From Rhodobacter sp. (lineage in GTDB: Bacteria; Pseudomonadota; Alphaproteobacteria; Rhodobacterales; Rhodobacteraceae): DNA of 64,000 nt. The stretch covers positions 1 through 64,000 of the forward strand of contig JACKKE010000005.1 of assembly GCA_020637595.1 (NCBI GenBank), in the 5' to 3' direction. The notes below the pieces were generated by a model that saw only the letters and a list, made by a program, of their open reading frames with translations, did not search any database and was not told the DNA's origin. The position numbers and the translations under genes are program-made. Positions 44,244 through 52,742 of the stretch are shown piece by piece (the stretch's first letter is position 1; the number at the start of each line of letters is the position of its first letter).

Positions 44244-44624
44244 TCATTCCTCGGGCACCGGACGCTTCACGCCCGAGCTTTCGATGGCGACAAAGACGAA
44301 ATCGGCCTCGGTCACGCGCAGGTGCTCGGCGGTGGCCAGCCGGCGCACCCAGGCTTCGACGCCGATGGTGATCGAGGTGGTGCCGATCCGCTTGATATGG
44401 GTGTAGACGGTGAACAGATCGCCGGTCAGCACCGGCGCATGGAACCGCATCGCGTTGATCGCGACCGTCGCTACCCGGCCCTTGGCGCGGATCGCGGCAG
44501 TGGTGCCGGCGGCGATGTCCATCTGGCTCAGCACCCAGCCGCCGAAGATATCGCCGGCGGCGTTGGTGTCGGCGGGAAAGGTCACGGTCTGCAGCGTCAG
44601 TTCGCCGGTGGGGGAGTCGATCAT
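44244..44624 (-). CDS. Hotdog-fold acyl-CoA thioesterase (YciA-like)
   Basis: 126 residues. DTNAAGDIFGGWVLSQMDIA (read at 18-37) is the active-site helix of the YciA/BACH group with the catalytic Asp in GDIFGG; VTEADFVFVAI closes the fold. Cleaves acyl-CoAs in the cytosol. It stands alone between the iron operon and urtE on the same strand, with about 270 bases on the iron side holding only the imelysin promoter. Confidence 0.87.
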   Translation of the reverse strand: MIDSPTGELTLQTVTFPADTNAAGDIFGGWVLSQMDIAAGTTAAIRAKGRVATVAINAMRFHAPVLTGDLFTVYTHIKRIGTTSITIGVEAWVRRLATAEHLRVTEADFVFVAIESSGVKRPVPEE

Positions 44625-44693
44625 CGGGGTCTCTGGGTCGGTGTCGTGCGGCGCTATCCTGACGATCCCCGGGGGCGCGTCAAGCGGATCGGC

Positions 44694-45389
44694 TCAGACG
44701 GTAAAGACCCGCGCCAGCTCCTCGCGCGTCAGCTGGGATTTCGGCTTCTCGAAGGACACCGTGCCGCGGTCGATGACATAGAAACGGTCGGCCATCTCAT
44801 AGGCAAAGTCGAAATACTGTTCGACCAGCACGATCGCCATCTCGCCCTGATCGCGCAGAAGGCGGATCACCCGGCCGATCTGCTGGATGATGTTCGGCTG
44901 GATGCCCTCGGTCGGCTCGTCGAGCAGCAACAGCTTTGGCCGGGTCACCAGCGCCCGGCCGATAGCCAGTTGCTGTTGCTGCCCACCCGACAGATCGCCG
45001 CCGCGCCGATGCTTCATCTCGCGCAGCACGGGGAACAGCTCAAAGATCTCCTCGGGCACCCGGCGCTCGCCGCGCGGCAGGCAGGCCAGCCCGGTTTCCA
45101 GGTTCTCCTGCACGGTCAGCAGCGGAAAGATCATCCGCCCCTGCGGCACATAGCCGACGCCGCGATGCGCCATCGCATAGGGCGGCAGCACCGGCAGATC
45201 CTGCCCGTCGAGGCTGAGCCCCCCGCCGGACCGCGGATGCGTGCCGGCGATGGCCTTGAGCAGGCTGGTCTTGCCGACGCCGTTGGTGCCCATCACGCAG
45301 GTGACCTCGCCCTGCGCGGCCTCCAGCGAAATGCCATAGAGGATCTGGCTGCCCGAGTAGTGCAGGGTCAGGTCGGTGGTTTTCAGCAT
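44694..45389 (-). CDS. urtE: Urea ABC transporter ATP-binding protein UrtE
   Basis: 231 residues of the LivF-type ABC family. Walker A GTNGVGKT, signature LSGGQQQQLAIGRAL and Walker B LLLLDEPTEGIQPNI; the last, with the EGIQPNII element, is characteristic of UrtE rather than general branched-chain amino-acid systems. ATG at 45389 is chosen because an upstream extension would translate the twin palindromes. Last gene of urtABCDE. Confidence 0.92.
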   Translation of the reverse strand: MLKTTDLTLHYSGSQILYGISLEAAQGEVTCVMGTNGVGKTSLLKAIAGTHPRSGGGLSLDGQDLPVLPPYAMAHRGVGYVPQGRMIFPLLTVQENLETGLACLPRGERRVPEEIFELFPVLREMKHRRGGDLSGGQQQQLAIGRALVTRPKLLLLDEPTEGIQPNIIQQIGRVIRLLRDQGEMAIVLVEQYFDFAYEMADRFYVIDRGTVSFEKPKSQLTREELARVFTV

Positions 45390-45417
45390 GGCGCGGCGCT
45401 CCGGTTCGGGTGGGGGG

Positions 45418-45460
45418 ACGCGCCGTCGACGGCGCGTTGAACGGGCCGTCGACGGCCCGT
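45418..45460. repeat. Two perfect 20-base palindromes between urtD and urtE
   Basis: ACGCGCCGTCGACGGCGCGT (45418-45437) and ACGGGCCGTCGACGGCCCGT (45441-45460) are each their own reverse complement, share the core GCCGTCGACGGC and are 3 bases apart. In RNA they make two stable hairpins between urtD and urtE. Confidence 0.85.
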
Positions 45461-45473
45461 TTCCCCGCAAGGC

Positions 45474-46214
45474 TCAACGGCCGAGATAAACATCAATCAC
45501 CTGCTGGTTCGACGTGACGTGATCGAGGCTGCCCTCGGCCAGGACCGACCCCTCGTGCAGCACCGTCACCTTGCAATCGAGCTTGCGCACGAAATCCATG
45601 TCATGTTCGACCACCACCACGGCGCGGGTCTTGGCGGCCTCTTTCAGCAGCTCGGTGGTGTGGTCGCGTTCGGGCTGGGACATGCCGGCGGCGGGTTCGT
45701 CGACCAGCAGCAGGCGCGGCTCCTGCGCCAGCAGCATGCCGATTTCCAGCCATTGCTTCTGCCCGTGGCTGAGGATGCCGGCCTGCGTCTGCAGATGCGC
45801 CGACAGGCCGATCTCGGCCGCCAGGTCCTCGACCCGGGCGTGGTCGGCCGGCGAGGGGCGGAAGAACAGCACCTGGAACGGACCGCGATCCTTTTTCAGC
45901 GCGACCATCAGGTTGTCGGCCACCGTCTGGTCCTCGAACACGGTCGGGCGCTGGAACTTGCGGCCGATGCCGGCGCGGGCGATCTGCGCCTCGGACATGC
46001 CCAGCAGCGACACCGAGGTCTCGCCCCACAGCACCTTGCCCTCGTCCGGGCGGGTCTTGCCGGTGACGATATCCATGAAGGTCGTCTTGCCCGCACCGTT
46101 CGGCCCGATCACCGCGCGCAGCTCGGGTTCGCCGATCTGGAACGACAGGTTGTTGATGGCGCGGAACCCGTCGAAGGTGACCGAGACGCCGGAAACTTCG
46201 AGAAGCGATCTCAT
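45474..46214 (-). CDS. urtD: Urea ABC transporter ATP-binding protein UrtD
   Basis: 246 residues from ATG at 46214, overlapping the urtC end by 4 bases. Walker A GPNGAGKT, ABC signature region LSHGQKQWLEIGMLL (the SHGQKQWLEIGM form is typical of UrtD) and Walker B LLLVDEPAAGMS. Partners UrtE as the ATPase pair driving urea import. Confidence 0.93.
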   Translation of the reverse strand: MRSLLEVSGVSVTFDGFRAINNLSFQIGEPELRAVIGPNGAGKTTFMDIVTGKTRPDEGKVLWGETSVSLLGMSEAQIARAGIGRKFQRPTVFEDQTVADNLMVALKKDRGPFQVLFFRPSPADHARVEDLAAEIGLSAHLQTQAGILSHGQKQWLEIGMLLAQEPRLLLVDEPAAGMSQPERDHTTELLKEAAKTRAVVVVEHDMDFVRKLDCKVTVLHEGSVLAEGSLDHVTSNQQVIDVYLGR

Positions 46215-47377
46215 TGCGGGGTCCTCCGGGCCAGCAGGTCGATCAGACCGCCCAGACCCTTGGGCGCAAACAGCGTGACCAGCACAAAGCCGAGGCCCAG
46301 GAGCACGGTCCACCAGTCGACCCACTGGATGGTATAGAAGCCGAGGTTGATGTCGGGCGCGCGCCCGCCGGTGAACCAGGTCGACAGAAGCGACACCACC
46401 ACCGCGCCGATCACCGCGCCATAAAGCCGCCCGCGCCCGCCGATCGCCACCCAGACCGCCAGATAGATCGAGGCGATGGGCGCCATCTCGTCGGGGTTGA
46501 TGATGCCGGCCTGCGGGTAATAGAGCGCGCCGGCGATCCCCGCCATGATCGCCGTGCCGGTGAAGACGAAGAGCTTGTAGCCCTCGACCGGATAACCCAG
46601 AAACCGGACGCGCGCCTCGTCGTCGCGGATGCCGCGGGTGACGTTGCCGAACTTGCCGGCCATCACCCAGGCGGCAAAGACATAGGCCAGCGCCAGCGCC
46701 GCGACCGAGGCCCAGAGGAACCACACCGACATCAGGCTTTGCGGCACGGATTCGGCGCCGGGGATGTTTTGCAGCCCCGACAGCCCGTTGTTGCCGCGCA
46801 ATCCGGTGTCGTTCTGGAACAGGTAGAGCGACAGCGCCAGCGTCATCGCCTGGGTCAGGATCGACAGGTAGACCCCGGTGACGCGGCTGCGAAACGCCAG
46901 CCAGCCAAAGACCAGCGCCAGCAGGCCGGGCACCAGCACGACCAGCAGCAACTGGGCGATCAGGCTGTGCGAAAAGGCCCACATCCAGGGAAAGCTGTTG
47001 CCGCCGACGACGCCGAAGATCTGCACAGCCACGGCGTCGGTCAGCTCCTGCGGGGTGGGCGGCAGCGGCGCCTGCGCCAGCGAGGCGGCGATCACCCCTT
47101 CGGTGCGCGCCACCATCAGCCACATGCCGATCATGTAGCCGCCCAGCGCAAAGAACGCCATGTGCCCCAGGCTGAGGATCCCGGCATAGCCCCAGACCAT
47201 GTCCATCGCCAGCGCGACGATGGCGAGGCATGTGGTCATGCCCAGCGTCTTGACCAGCGAGGTGGACAGCGCGCCGGTGCCCGCCCCCTCGGACAGAAGC
47301 GTGACGAAGGCGGCAAAGATCACCAGCACCGCCAGCATCACGGGAACCGACCGGTTCTGTCTGAAAAGCGCGATCAT
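46211..47377 (-). CDS. urtC: Urea ABC transporter permease UrtC
   Basis: 388 residues with about ten hydrophobic segments in the LivM pattern, including YAGILSLGHMAFFALGGYMIG, VFGWLAFRSRVTGVYLSI and FLGYPVEGYKLFVF. A soluble-looking loop near residues 100-135 is usual for UrtC. It sits 3 bases after urtB. Forms the membrane channel with UrtB. Confidence 0.92.
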   Translation of the reverse strand: MIALFRQNRSVPVMLAVLVIFAAFVTLLSEGAGTGALSTSLVKTLGMTTCLAIVALAMDMVWGYAGILSLGHMAFFALGGYMIGMWLMVARTEGVIAASLAQAPLPPTPQELTDAVAVQIFGVVGGNSFPWMWAFSHSLIAQLLLVVLVPGLLALVFGWLAFRSRVTGVYLSILTQAMTLALSLYLFQNDTGLRGNNGLSGLQNIPGAESVPQSLMSVWFLWASVAALALAYVFAAWVMAGKFGNVTRGIRDDEARVRFLGYPVEGYKLFVFTGTAIMAGIAGALYYPQAGIINPDEMAPIASIYLAVWVAIGGRGRLYGAVIGAVVVSLLSTWFTGGRAPDINLGFYTIQWVDWWTVLLGLGFVLVTLFAPKGLGGLIDLLARRTPQ

Positions 47378-47380
47378 GGT

Positions 47381-49363
47381 TCAGGCCCCCGCGGCGCGGC
47401 CCTTGAGGGCGACGATGCCCCGCGGCCGGAACTGGATGAACAGGATGACGAAGAGGATCATGTAGGTCTGCGCGGCCAGCGTGTTCGAGGGGTTCAGCCA
47501 CTCGATCCCCTTTTGCAGGAAGCCGATCAGCGTGGCCCCGGCCAGCGTGCCGAAAATGTTGCCGACGCCGCCCACGACCACGGTCATGAAGCTCTGGACG
47601 ATGTAATGCGTGCCGAGTTCCGGCGTGACCTGCGCGAAAAGGCCGATCGCCACGCCGGCGATCCCGGCAATGCCCGAGCCGAGGCCGAAGGTCAGCATGT
47701 TGATGCGGTCGGGGTTGATCCCCATCGAAGAGGCCATTGACGGGTTCTGGGTGACCGCACGCACTTCCAGCCCCAGCCGGGTTTTGTTCAGGATCAGCCA
47801 GAGCAGCACGAAGAACAGCACCCCCAGGCCAAAGATCGCGATGCGGATATAGCTGATCGCCACCACGTCGTTGAACACCAGCGACCCCGACAGCCAGTCG
47901 GGTGCGGTGAACGGGCGCGCCTGCGCGCCGAACACCTGCCGAACGATCTGCTGCAGCGCGATCGAGATGCCGAAGGTCGCCAGCAGCGTCTCCAGCGGCC
48001 GGGAATAGAGCCAGCGGATCACCAGCCGCTCCATCGCCACGCCGGCGCCGAAGGTCACGGCAAAGGCCAGCGGCAGCGCGACCAAGATCGACACGGTGTA
48101 ATCGGGGATGAACAGCTGGACGACATAGCCGGTATAGGCGCCCATCATAATGAATTCGCCATGTGCCATGTTGATCACGCCCATCACACCAAAGGTGATG
48201 GCCAGACCGATCGCGGCGAGGAAATAGATCGAGGCCAGCGAGATCCCGTCAAGGCTGAGGTCGATGGCCTCCAGCAGGCCGACATGGGTGTTGATCGCGG
48301 CGACGGTTTCGGCCGCGGCGGCGGTGACGGCGGTCGAGGGTTCGCGGTATTCGTCGTAGAACACATGCGCGGCCAGCGCGGCGGTCTGCTCGGCCTCGGT
48401 GGGGGCAGGGGGCACGGCGCCGGCGGCGGCCAGCGCGGCATAGGCGCGCGCGCGCGCAGCCTCTGTGCCCAGCTGGTGCACCTGAATGCCCGCAACGGTG
48501 CCGTTGGTGATGTTGGCGATCAGCGCATCGCGGCGCATCTGTGCAGTCACCTCCTGCGGGGCCAGACCGGCCGCGACCAGCATTGCATAGGCATCGGCGC
48601 GGGGCAGGGCGGCGCTGCCGGGCTCCAGCACGCGGGCTATATTGGCATCGCGCGGCAGGGCCTCGGCCACGCGGCGATCGGTGAGCAAAAGCGGGTTCAG
48701 CGCGGCGCGGGCCTGCACGCGGACATCGCCCGCCAGGCTCTCGATGGCGGCGACGCGCTGGGCTTCGTCCTCGGCAAAGGCGATGGTCATGCGCGTCAGC
48801 AGCCATTCGGCCTGATCGCGCAGGGCGGGGTCGGTTTCCTCGTCCAGCATGCGGCCGATCATGTGCAGCTGCCCGGGTTCGGGTGCGCGTTCGATGGCCT
48901 GCAGGGCGGTGGCGCGGGTCGCCGGATCGTCGGCCAGAAGCTGGAACTGCACCAGCGCCGCGCCGATCACCGTCTGCACGCCCCGGTTCGGGCGCAGGGC
49001 AGTCAGATCGCGGGAACCGGCGGTGCCCAGTTCGGCACCCGTCTCGATGTCCAGCAGCACCAGCGGATCGGCACGGTCGTTCTGCACATAGACGAACAGC
49101 CCGTCGGCATTGCGCATGTAGAGTTCGCGCGCCTGCCAGCGTTCGAGGAAGGCGGGAACGGCCTCGTCCTCGCTGTCGATCAGCGCGTCGAGCACCGTCT
49201 GCACGGTCTGCCGCGAGGCACGTTCGACCAGGTCGTGATGCTCTTGCAGGATGGATTGCAGGCCCGATTCAGCGGCGGGTTCGGCGGCGGGGGCGGTTTG
49301 CGCGGCGGCCGCAGTGGCACAGAGAAACACGGCCACGAGAGTGGCGAGGATCGGCCGGATCAT
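47381..49363 (-). CDS. urtB: Urea ABC transporter permease UrtB with periplasmic N-terminal domain
   Basis: 660 residues. A signal peptide (to about residue 22) leads a roughly 330-residue helical, Ala-rich extension, then the LivH-type permease: GVMGVINMAHGEFIMMGAY, RPLETLLATFGISIALQQIVRQVFG-type sequence (begins RPLETLLATFGIS) and VVVGGVGNIFGTLAGA. The N-terminal region is present in many UrtBs but not in LivH, and its role is unknown. ATG at 49363 is preferred because the upstream frame would cross the hairpin after urtA. Confidence 0.9.
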   Translation of the reverse strand: MIRPILATLVAVFLCATAAAAQTAPAAEPAAESGLQSILQEHHDLVERASRQTVQTVLDALIDSEDEAVPAFLERWQARELYMRNADGLFVYVQNDRADPLVLLDIETGAELGTAGSRDLTALRPNRGVQTVIGAALVQFQLLADDPATRATALQAIERAPEPGQLHMIGRMLDEETDPALRDQAEWLLTRMTIAFAEDEAQRVAAIESLAGDVRVQARAALNPLLLTDRRVAEALPRDANIARVLEPGSAALPRADAYAMLVAAGLAPQEVTAQMRRDALIANITNGTVAGIQVHQLGTEAARARAYAALAAAGAVPPAPTEAEQTAALAAHVFYDEYREPSTAVTAAAAETVAAINTHVGLLEAIDLSLDGISLASIYFLAAIGLAITFGVMGVINMAHGEFIMMGAYTGYVVQLFIPDYTVSILVALPLAFAVTFGAGVAMERLVIRWLYSRPLETLLATFGISIALQQIVRQVFGAQARPFTAPDWLSGSLVFNDVVAISYIRIAIFGLGVLFFVLLWLILNKTRLGLEVRAVTQNPSMASSMGINPDRINMLTFGLGSGIAGIAGVAIGLFAQVTPELGTHYIVQSFMTVVVGGVGNIFGTLAGATLIGFLQKGIEWLNPSNTLAAQTYMILFVILFIQFRPRGIVALKGRAAGA

Positions 49364-49396
49364 GGAGGGAAATCGCCCGTCAAGGGAAGGGGGGAA

Positions 49397-49420
49397 GGGG
49401 CCGCGGCTGTCCGCGGCCCC
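49397..49420 (-). terminator. Hairpin between urtA and urtB
   Basis: A perfect 10-base stem, GGGGCCGCGG (49397-49406) with CCGCGGCCCC (49411-49420), closes a 4-base loop. No U tract follows on the minus strand, so it is probably an attenuator or 3'-stabiliser that leaves more urtA than urtB message. Confidence 0.7.
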
Positions 49421-49439
49421 TGTCGATCGCGAATTCGGA

Positions 49440-50705
49440 TCAGTAGTTCGACTGGATCTGAACGCAGGTCTGGGTTTCGGTGTTATACATGCCGCAGCCG
49501 AGGCCCGGCCAATCCGATTCCAGCACGGCGCTTTCCGGCAGGAAGTCGGTCCAGGCGTCGCCGGGAACCGGCTCGGTCTGGCTGATGATGTCGAACTGGC
49601 CATCGGCGCGGATTTCGCCGATCAGCACGGGCTTGGTCAGGTGGTGGTTCGGCAGCATGGTGGCGATGCCGCCGGTCAGGTTCGGAACCTGCTGGCCATA
49701 CATTGCCGCGCGCACCGCATCGACGTCGGTGGTGCCGGCCTGAGTCACCGCGTTCACCCACATGTTGAAGCCGATGTAATGGGCTTCCATCGGGTCGTTG
49801 GTGACGCGGTCGGGGTCGCCGGTGAAGGCGTGCCAGGCTTCGATGAACGCTTCGTTTTCCGGGGTGTCGGCGGATTCGAAATAGTTCCAGGCGGCCAGGT
49901 GGCCGACCAGCGGCGCGGTATCCAGACCCGCCAGTTCCTCTTCACCGACCGAGAAGGCGACGACCGGGATCGCATCGGCGGTGACGCCCTGTGCGGCCAG
50001 TTCGTTATAGAAGCCGACGTTCGCGTCGCCGTTGATCGTCGAGATCACGCCGACCTGGTCGCCGCTCTCGCCCAGGGCGACGACGTCCGAGACGATCGAC
50101 GACCAGTCCGAGTGACCGAAGGGCGTGTAGTTGACGAAGATGTTTTCCTGCGGGATGCCGTGATCCAGCAGATAGGCCTCGAGGATGCGGTTCGTGGTGC
50201 GCGGATAGACATAGTCGGTGCCCAGCAGCGCAAAGCGGGTGACGCCCAGCTCGTTCAGGAAGTAATCGACCGCCGGGATTGCCTGCTGGTTCGGCGCGGC
50301 GCCCGTGTAGAACACGTTGCGCGACGATTCCTCGCCTTCATATTGCACGGGGTAGAACATCAGCCCGTTCAGTTCCTCGATCACCGGCAGCACCGATTTG
50401 CGCGAAACCGAGGTCCAGCAGCCGAAGATCACGTCGACATCGTGCACGGTCAGCAGCTCGCGGGCGCGTTCGGCGAACAGCGGCCAGTCCGAGGCCGGGT
50501 CGACCACCACCGGGACGATCTGCTCGCCCAGCAGACCGCCGCGGGCGTTCTGCTCTTCGATCAGCATCAGCATGACGTCGCGCAGCGTGGTTTCCGAGAT
50601 CGCCATCGTGCCCGACAGCGAGTGCAGGATGCCGACGCGGATTTCTGCGTGGGCACCGGTGGTCATCAAAGCGGCAAGCGCCGTCGAAAAGAGCAGTTTT
50701 TTCAT
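49440..50705 (-). CDS. urtA: Urea ABC transporter substrate-binding protein UrtA
   Basis: 421 residues with a signal peptide ending TGAHAE (about 20). The mature part starts IRVGILHSLSGTMAISE, the strongly conserved UrtA/FmdD entry, and continues LVGTDYVYPRTTN-like sequence (here LLGTDYVYPRTTN) and QPVPNLTGG-type C-terminus (VPNLTGGIA). First gene of the urt operon, divergent from a LysR gene. No urease genes are in the window. Confidence 0.93.
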   Translation of the reverse strand: MKKLLFSTALAALMTTGAHAEIRVGILHSLSGTMAISETTLRDVMLMLIEEQNARGGLLGEQIVPVVVDPASDWPLFAERARELLTVHDVDVIFGCWTSVSRKSVLPVIEELNGLMFYPVQYEGEESSRNVFYTGAAPNQQAIPAVDYFLNELGVTRFALLGTDYVYPRTTNRILEAYLLDHGIPQENIFVNYTPFGHSDWSSIVSDVVALGESGDQVGVISTINGDANVGFYNELAAQGVTADAIPVVAFSVGEEELAGLDTAPLVGHLAAWNYFESADTPENEAFIEAWHAFTGDPDRVTNDPMEAHYIGFNMWVNAVTQAGTTDVDAVRAAMYGQQVPNLTGGIATMLPNHHLTKPVLIGEIRADGQFDIISQTEPVPGDAWTDFLPESAVLESDWPGLGCGMYNTETQTCVQIQSNY

Positions 50706-50797
50706 GTGGAGTTACCTTCCCTGTCCCTGTTTTGTGCAGATGCAGCATTTGTTTGCGATTCTCGCTGTTGCTGTCTGCATCAAAATTTGGCTATGCC

Positions 50798-50816
50798 TGT
50801 TGCATAAATTGCAACA
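50798..50816. promoter_or_regulatory. LysR-type operator between urtA and lysR-like gene
   Basis: TGTTGCA-TAAAT-TGCAACA is a 19-base dyad with perfect 7-base arms and contains the T-N11-A spacing of LysR boxes. It lies 18 bases before the regulator start, a usual autoregulation site. Confidence 0.75.
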
Positions 50817-50833
50817 CGAGGTCGGATTCCCCC

Positions 50834-51697
50834 ATGCGCCATCTGCGACTCTATCGCGCCATCCGCCTGATTTTGCGCGAGGGTTCGATCCGCAAGGCGG
50901 CGGAAATCCTTGCGATTTCGCCATCGGCGCTGAACCGGTCGATCCTGTCGCTGGAAGAGGAACTGGGGGTTGAGATCTTCGACCGCCTACCGGGGGGCGT
51001 CGTGCCCTCGGTTGCGGGGGAATTGTTGTTCCGCCACCTGGATGAGCACGTTTCCCGGATGGATGACTTTCTTTCGCTCGTTTCCGAAATGAAGGGTGGC
51101 GCGGCCGGAACGCTGCGTCTGTCGGTTTCGGGCGATCTGGCCGAGACCTTGCTGCCCGAGGCCCTGCAGGCCTTTCGTCGGGCGAATCCGTCCATCGCAC
51201 TGGCGATTCAGGATGGCGAGGATTGTGCGGCGCTGGCGGCGCGCGATGTGGACCTGGCGCTGGTCACCCGGCCCGAGACCGAGCCGGGAATTTCGGTGAT
51301 CCTGTCACACCCGGCGCGGGTCGTCGGCCGGGTGGCGCCGGGACACGCCCGGTCCGGGCGGCGACTGGGGATTGCCGAGGTGGCCGATCACGCGCTGATC
51401 GTCCCGCCCCCGGGTGGTGGAATGCGGGCCGCAGTCGACCACGGGCTGCGCCGCACCCGCGTCAGCACCCGCGCGCAGCATGAACTTGTGCGGTTGGCGC
51501 CGCGGCTGTTGCCCGGCGATCTGCAGGTGCGGCTGTGGTGGCGCGACGGGGTGCCCGACGGTGCCGAGGCCGGTCACGTTGACCTGGCGGCCCTGCGCAT
51601 TCCGGTGGTGCAGATCACCCTGATGCGCCGCACGGGCGGGCTGCTGCCACGCCCGGCCGAGCTGTTTCACGCGACGCTGGAGCGCCTGCTGGACTGA
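50834..51697 (+). CDS. LysR-family transcriptional regulator
   Basis: 287 residues from ATG at 50834. The N-terminal helix-turn-helix is clear (GSIRKAAEILAISPSALNRS, then LEEELGVEIFDRLPGG); the effector domain follows at about residues 90-285. Divergent from urtA with the palindrome between, so control of the urea transporter is likely, with urea or nitrogen status as the signal only guessed. Confidence 0.88.
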   Translation: MRHLRLYRAIRLILREGSIRKAAEILAISPSALNRSILSLEEELGVEIFDRLPGGVVPSVAGELLFRHLDEHVSRMDDFLSLVSEMKGGAAGTLRLSVSGDLAETLLPEALQAFRRANPSIALAIQDGEDCAALAARDVDLALVTRPETEPGISVILSHPARVVGRVAPGHARSGRRLGIAEVADHALIVPPPGGGMRAAVDHGLRRTRVSTRAQHELVRLAPRLLPGDLQVRLWWRDGVPDGAEAGHVDLAALRIPVVQITLMRRTGGLLPRPAELFHATLERLLD

Positions 51698-51719
51698 GCT
51701 TGCTGGACACTGGGTCAGC

Positions 51720-51789
51720 GGGACTGAGACAGCGAGACTGAGACAGCGAGACTGAGACAGCGAGACTGGGCCCGCGGGGTTGAGACAGA
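51720..51789. repeat. Tandem 14-base repeat, about five units
   Basis: Units start at 51720, 51734, 51748, 51762 and 51776. The second and third are identical (GAGACTGAGACAGC), the first differs by one base, and the last two are decayed. It fills the space between the convergent LysR and DUF302 genes. Likely replication slippage; no spacer/repeat alternation, so not CRISPR. Confidence 0.85.
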
Positions 51790-51794
51790 GCGGC

Positions 51795-52181
51795 TCAGAC
51801 CGCGGCGATGGCCTCTGCGAGCATTGCGCGCACCTGCCCGGCCACGTCCTTGAGCGTGTCGTTGTCGATCGCGGACATCGAGGCGACCGGGTCGATGGCC
51901 GAGACCTCGACGCCGCCCTCCACCTCGCGCAGGATCACGTTGCACGGCAGCATCGCGCCGACCCGCGGTTCCATGCCGATCGCCTGCCAGGCCATGCCCG
52001 GATTGCAGGCGCCGAGGATGCGGTAGCCGGGCATGTCCTTGTCCAGCTTCTTCTTCATCGTCGCCGTGACGTCGATTTCAGTCAGCACGCCGAACCCCTT
52101 GGCCTGCAAGGCGCTGCGGGTGCGGGCGTCGGCGTCATCCATGCTGGCGCCGGCGATGAGGCGGTCGAGGGTATAGGCCAT
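51795..52181 (-). CDS. DUF302 domain-containing protein
   Basis: 128 residues from ATG at 52181, with AAGGAG six bases upstream. The sequence TRSALQAKGFGVLTEIDV, then YRILGACNPGMAWQAI and MLPCNVILRE, is the DUF302 pattern; two Cys are conserved in such proteins. No signal peptide. Function of DUF302 is unsettled. Single-gene unit convergent with the LysR gene. Confidence 0.87.
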   Translation of the reverse strand: MAYTLDRLIAGASMDDADARTRSALQAKGFGVLTEIDVTATMKKKLDKDMPGYRILGACNPGMAWQAIGMEPRVGAMLPCNVILREVEGGVEVSAIDPVASMSAIDNDTLKDVAGQVRAMLAEAIAAV

Positions 52182-52331
52182 GACGGGCTCCTTGATGGTC
52201 GGATCTGACGGAAACATGGGGGAGGAGGCGCCGGGCGACAAGGGGTTTGGGTGTCGCAGGATCGGCAAACGCCGCGCGAGCGGGTCGCGCGGCGTTCGGT
52301 GTCACGTCACGAGGTCACGCCACCAGGCGGC

Positions 52332-52661
52332 TTATTCCGAGCCGATGGTGAAGTCGTCGATCTCGCAGATGTTCAGCTGTTCGGTGACTTCGTCGCCATC
52401 CGCGAACACCGCCTTGAGGTCATAGTCGCAGCCGCGGTCACCGCCGATGGTGATTTCGGCCTGTTCGCCGGCGGGCAGGATATGCTCGCCGAGGATGTCG
52501 TCTTCCCAGCTGTCCGAGCTGGTCGGCGAGGCATAGAACTCGATCAGGTCGACGTCGGTTGCGTTGGTCAGGGTGAAGACGATGTCGTCCGCCAGGGCGG
52601 GCATCGCGAAAACCGCCAGGGCCGAGGCCAGGGCGAACGAACGCAGGGCGTTCAGGGTCAT
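52332..52661 (-). CDS. Small secreted protein of unknown function
   Basis: 109 residues with a clear signal peptide (cleavage near ALADD, residue 25). The acidic mature part of about 85 residues has two Cys (GCDYD and NICEID) that could form a disulfide and begins with a beta-rich VFTLTNATDVDLIEFYAS. No family recognised. GGTTCACC precedes the start. Probably periplasmic. Confidence 0.7.
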   Translation of the reverse strand: MTLNALRSFALASALAVFAMPALADDIVFTLTNATDVDLIEFYASPTSSDSWEDDILGEHILPAGEQAEITIGGDRGCDYDLKAVFADGDEVTEQLNICEIDDFTIGSE

Positions 52662-52742
52662 GGTGAACCTTTGGGAGAAGGGTTGCGAAGGAGGCCAGAT
52701 TATCCGTTGCCGTGGCGGGGCGAAAGGGGGAACCGACGGGAT

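Noticed and set aside
45474..47501. Single 675-residue reading of urtD with a long N-terminal extension
   Set aside because: The extension is an out-of-frame reading of urtC; urtD starts at 46214, overlapping urtC by four bases.
51720..51789. Short CRISPR array
   Set aside because: Units are directly adjacent 14-mers without spacers and there are no cas genes.
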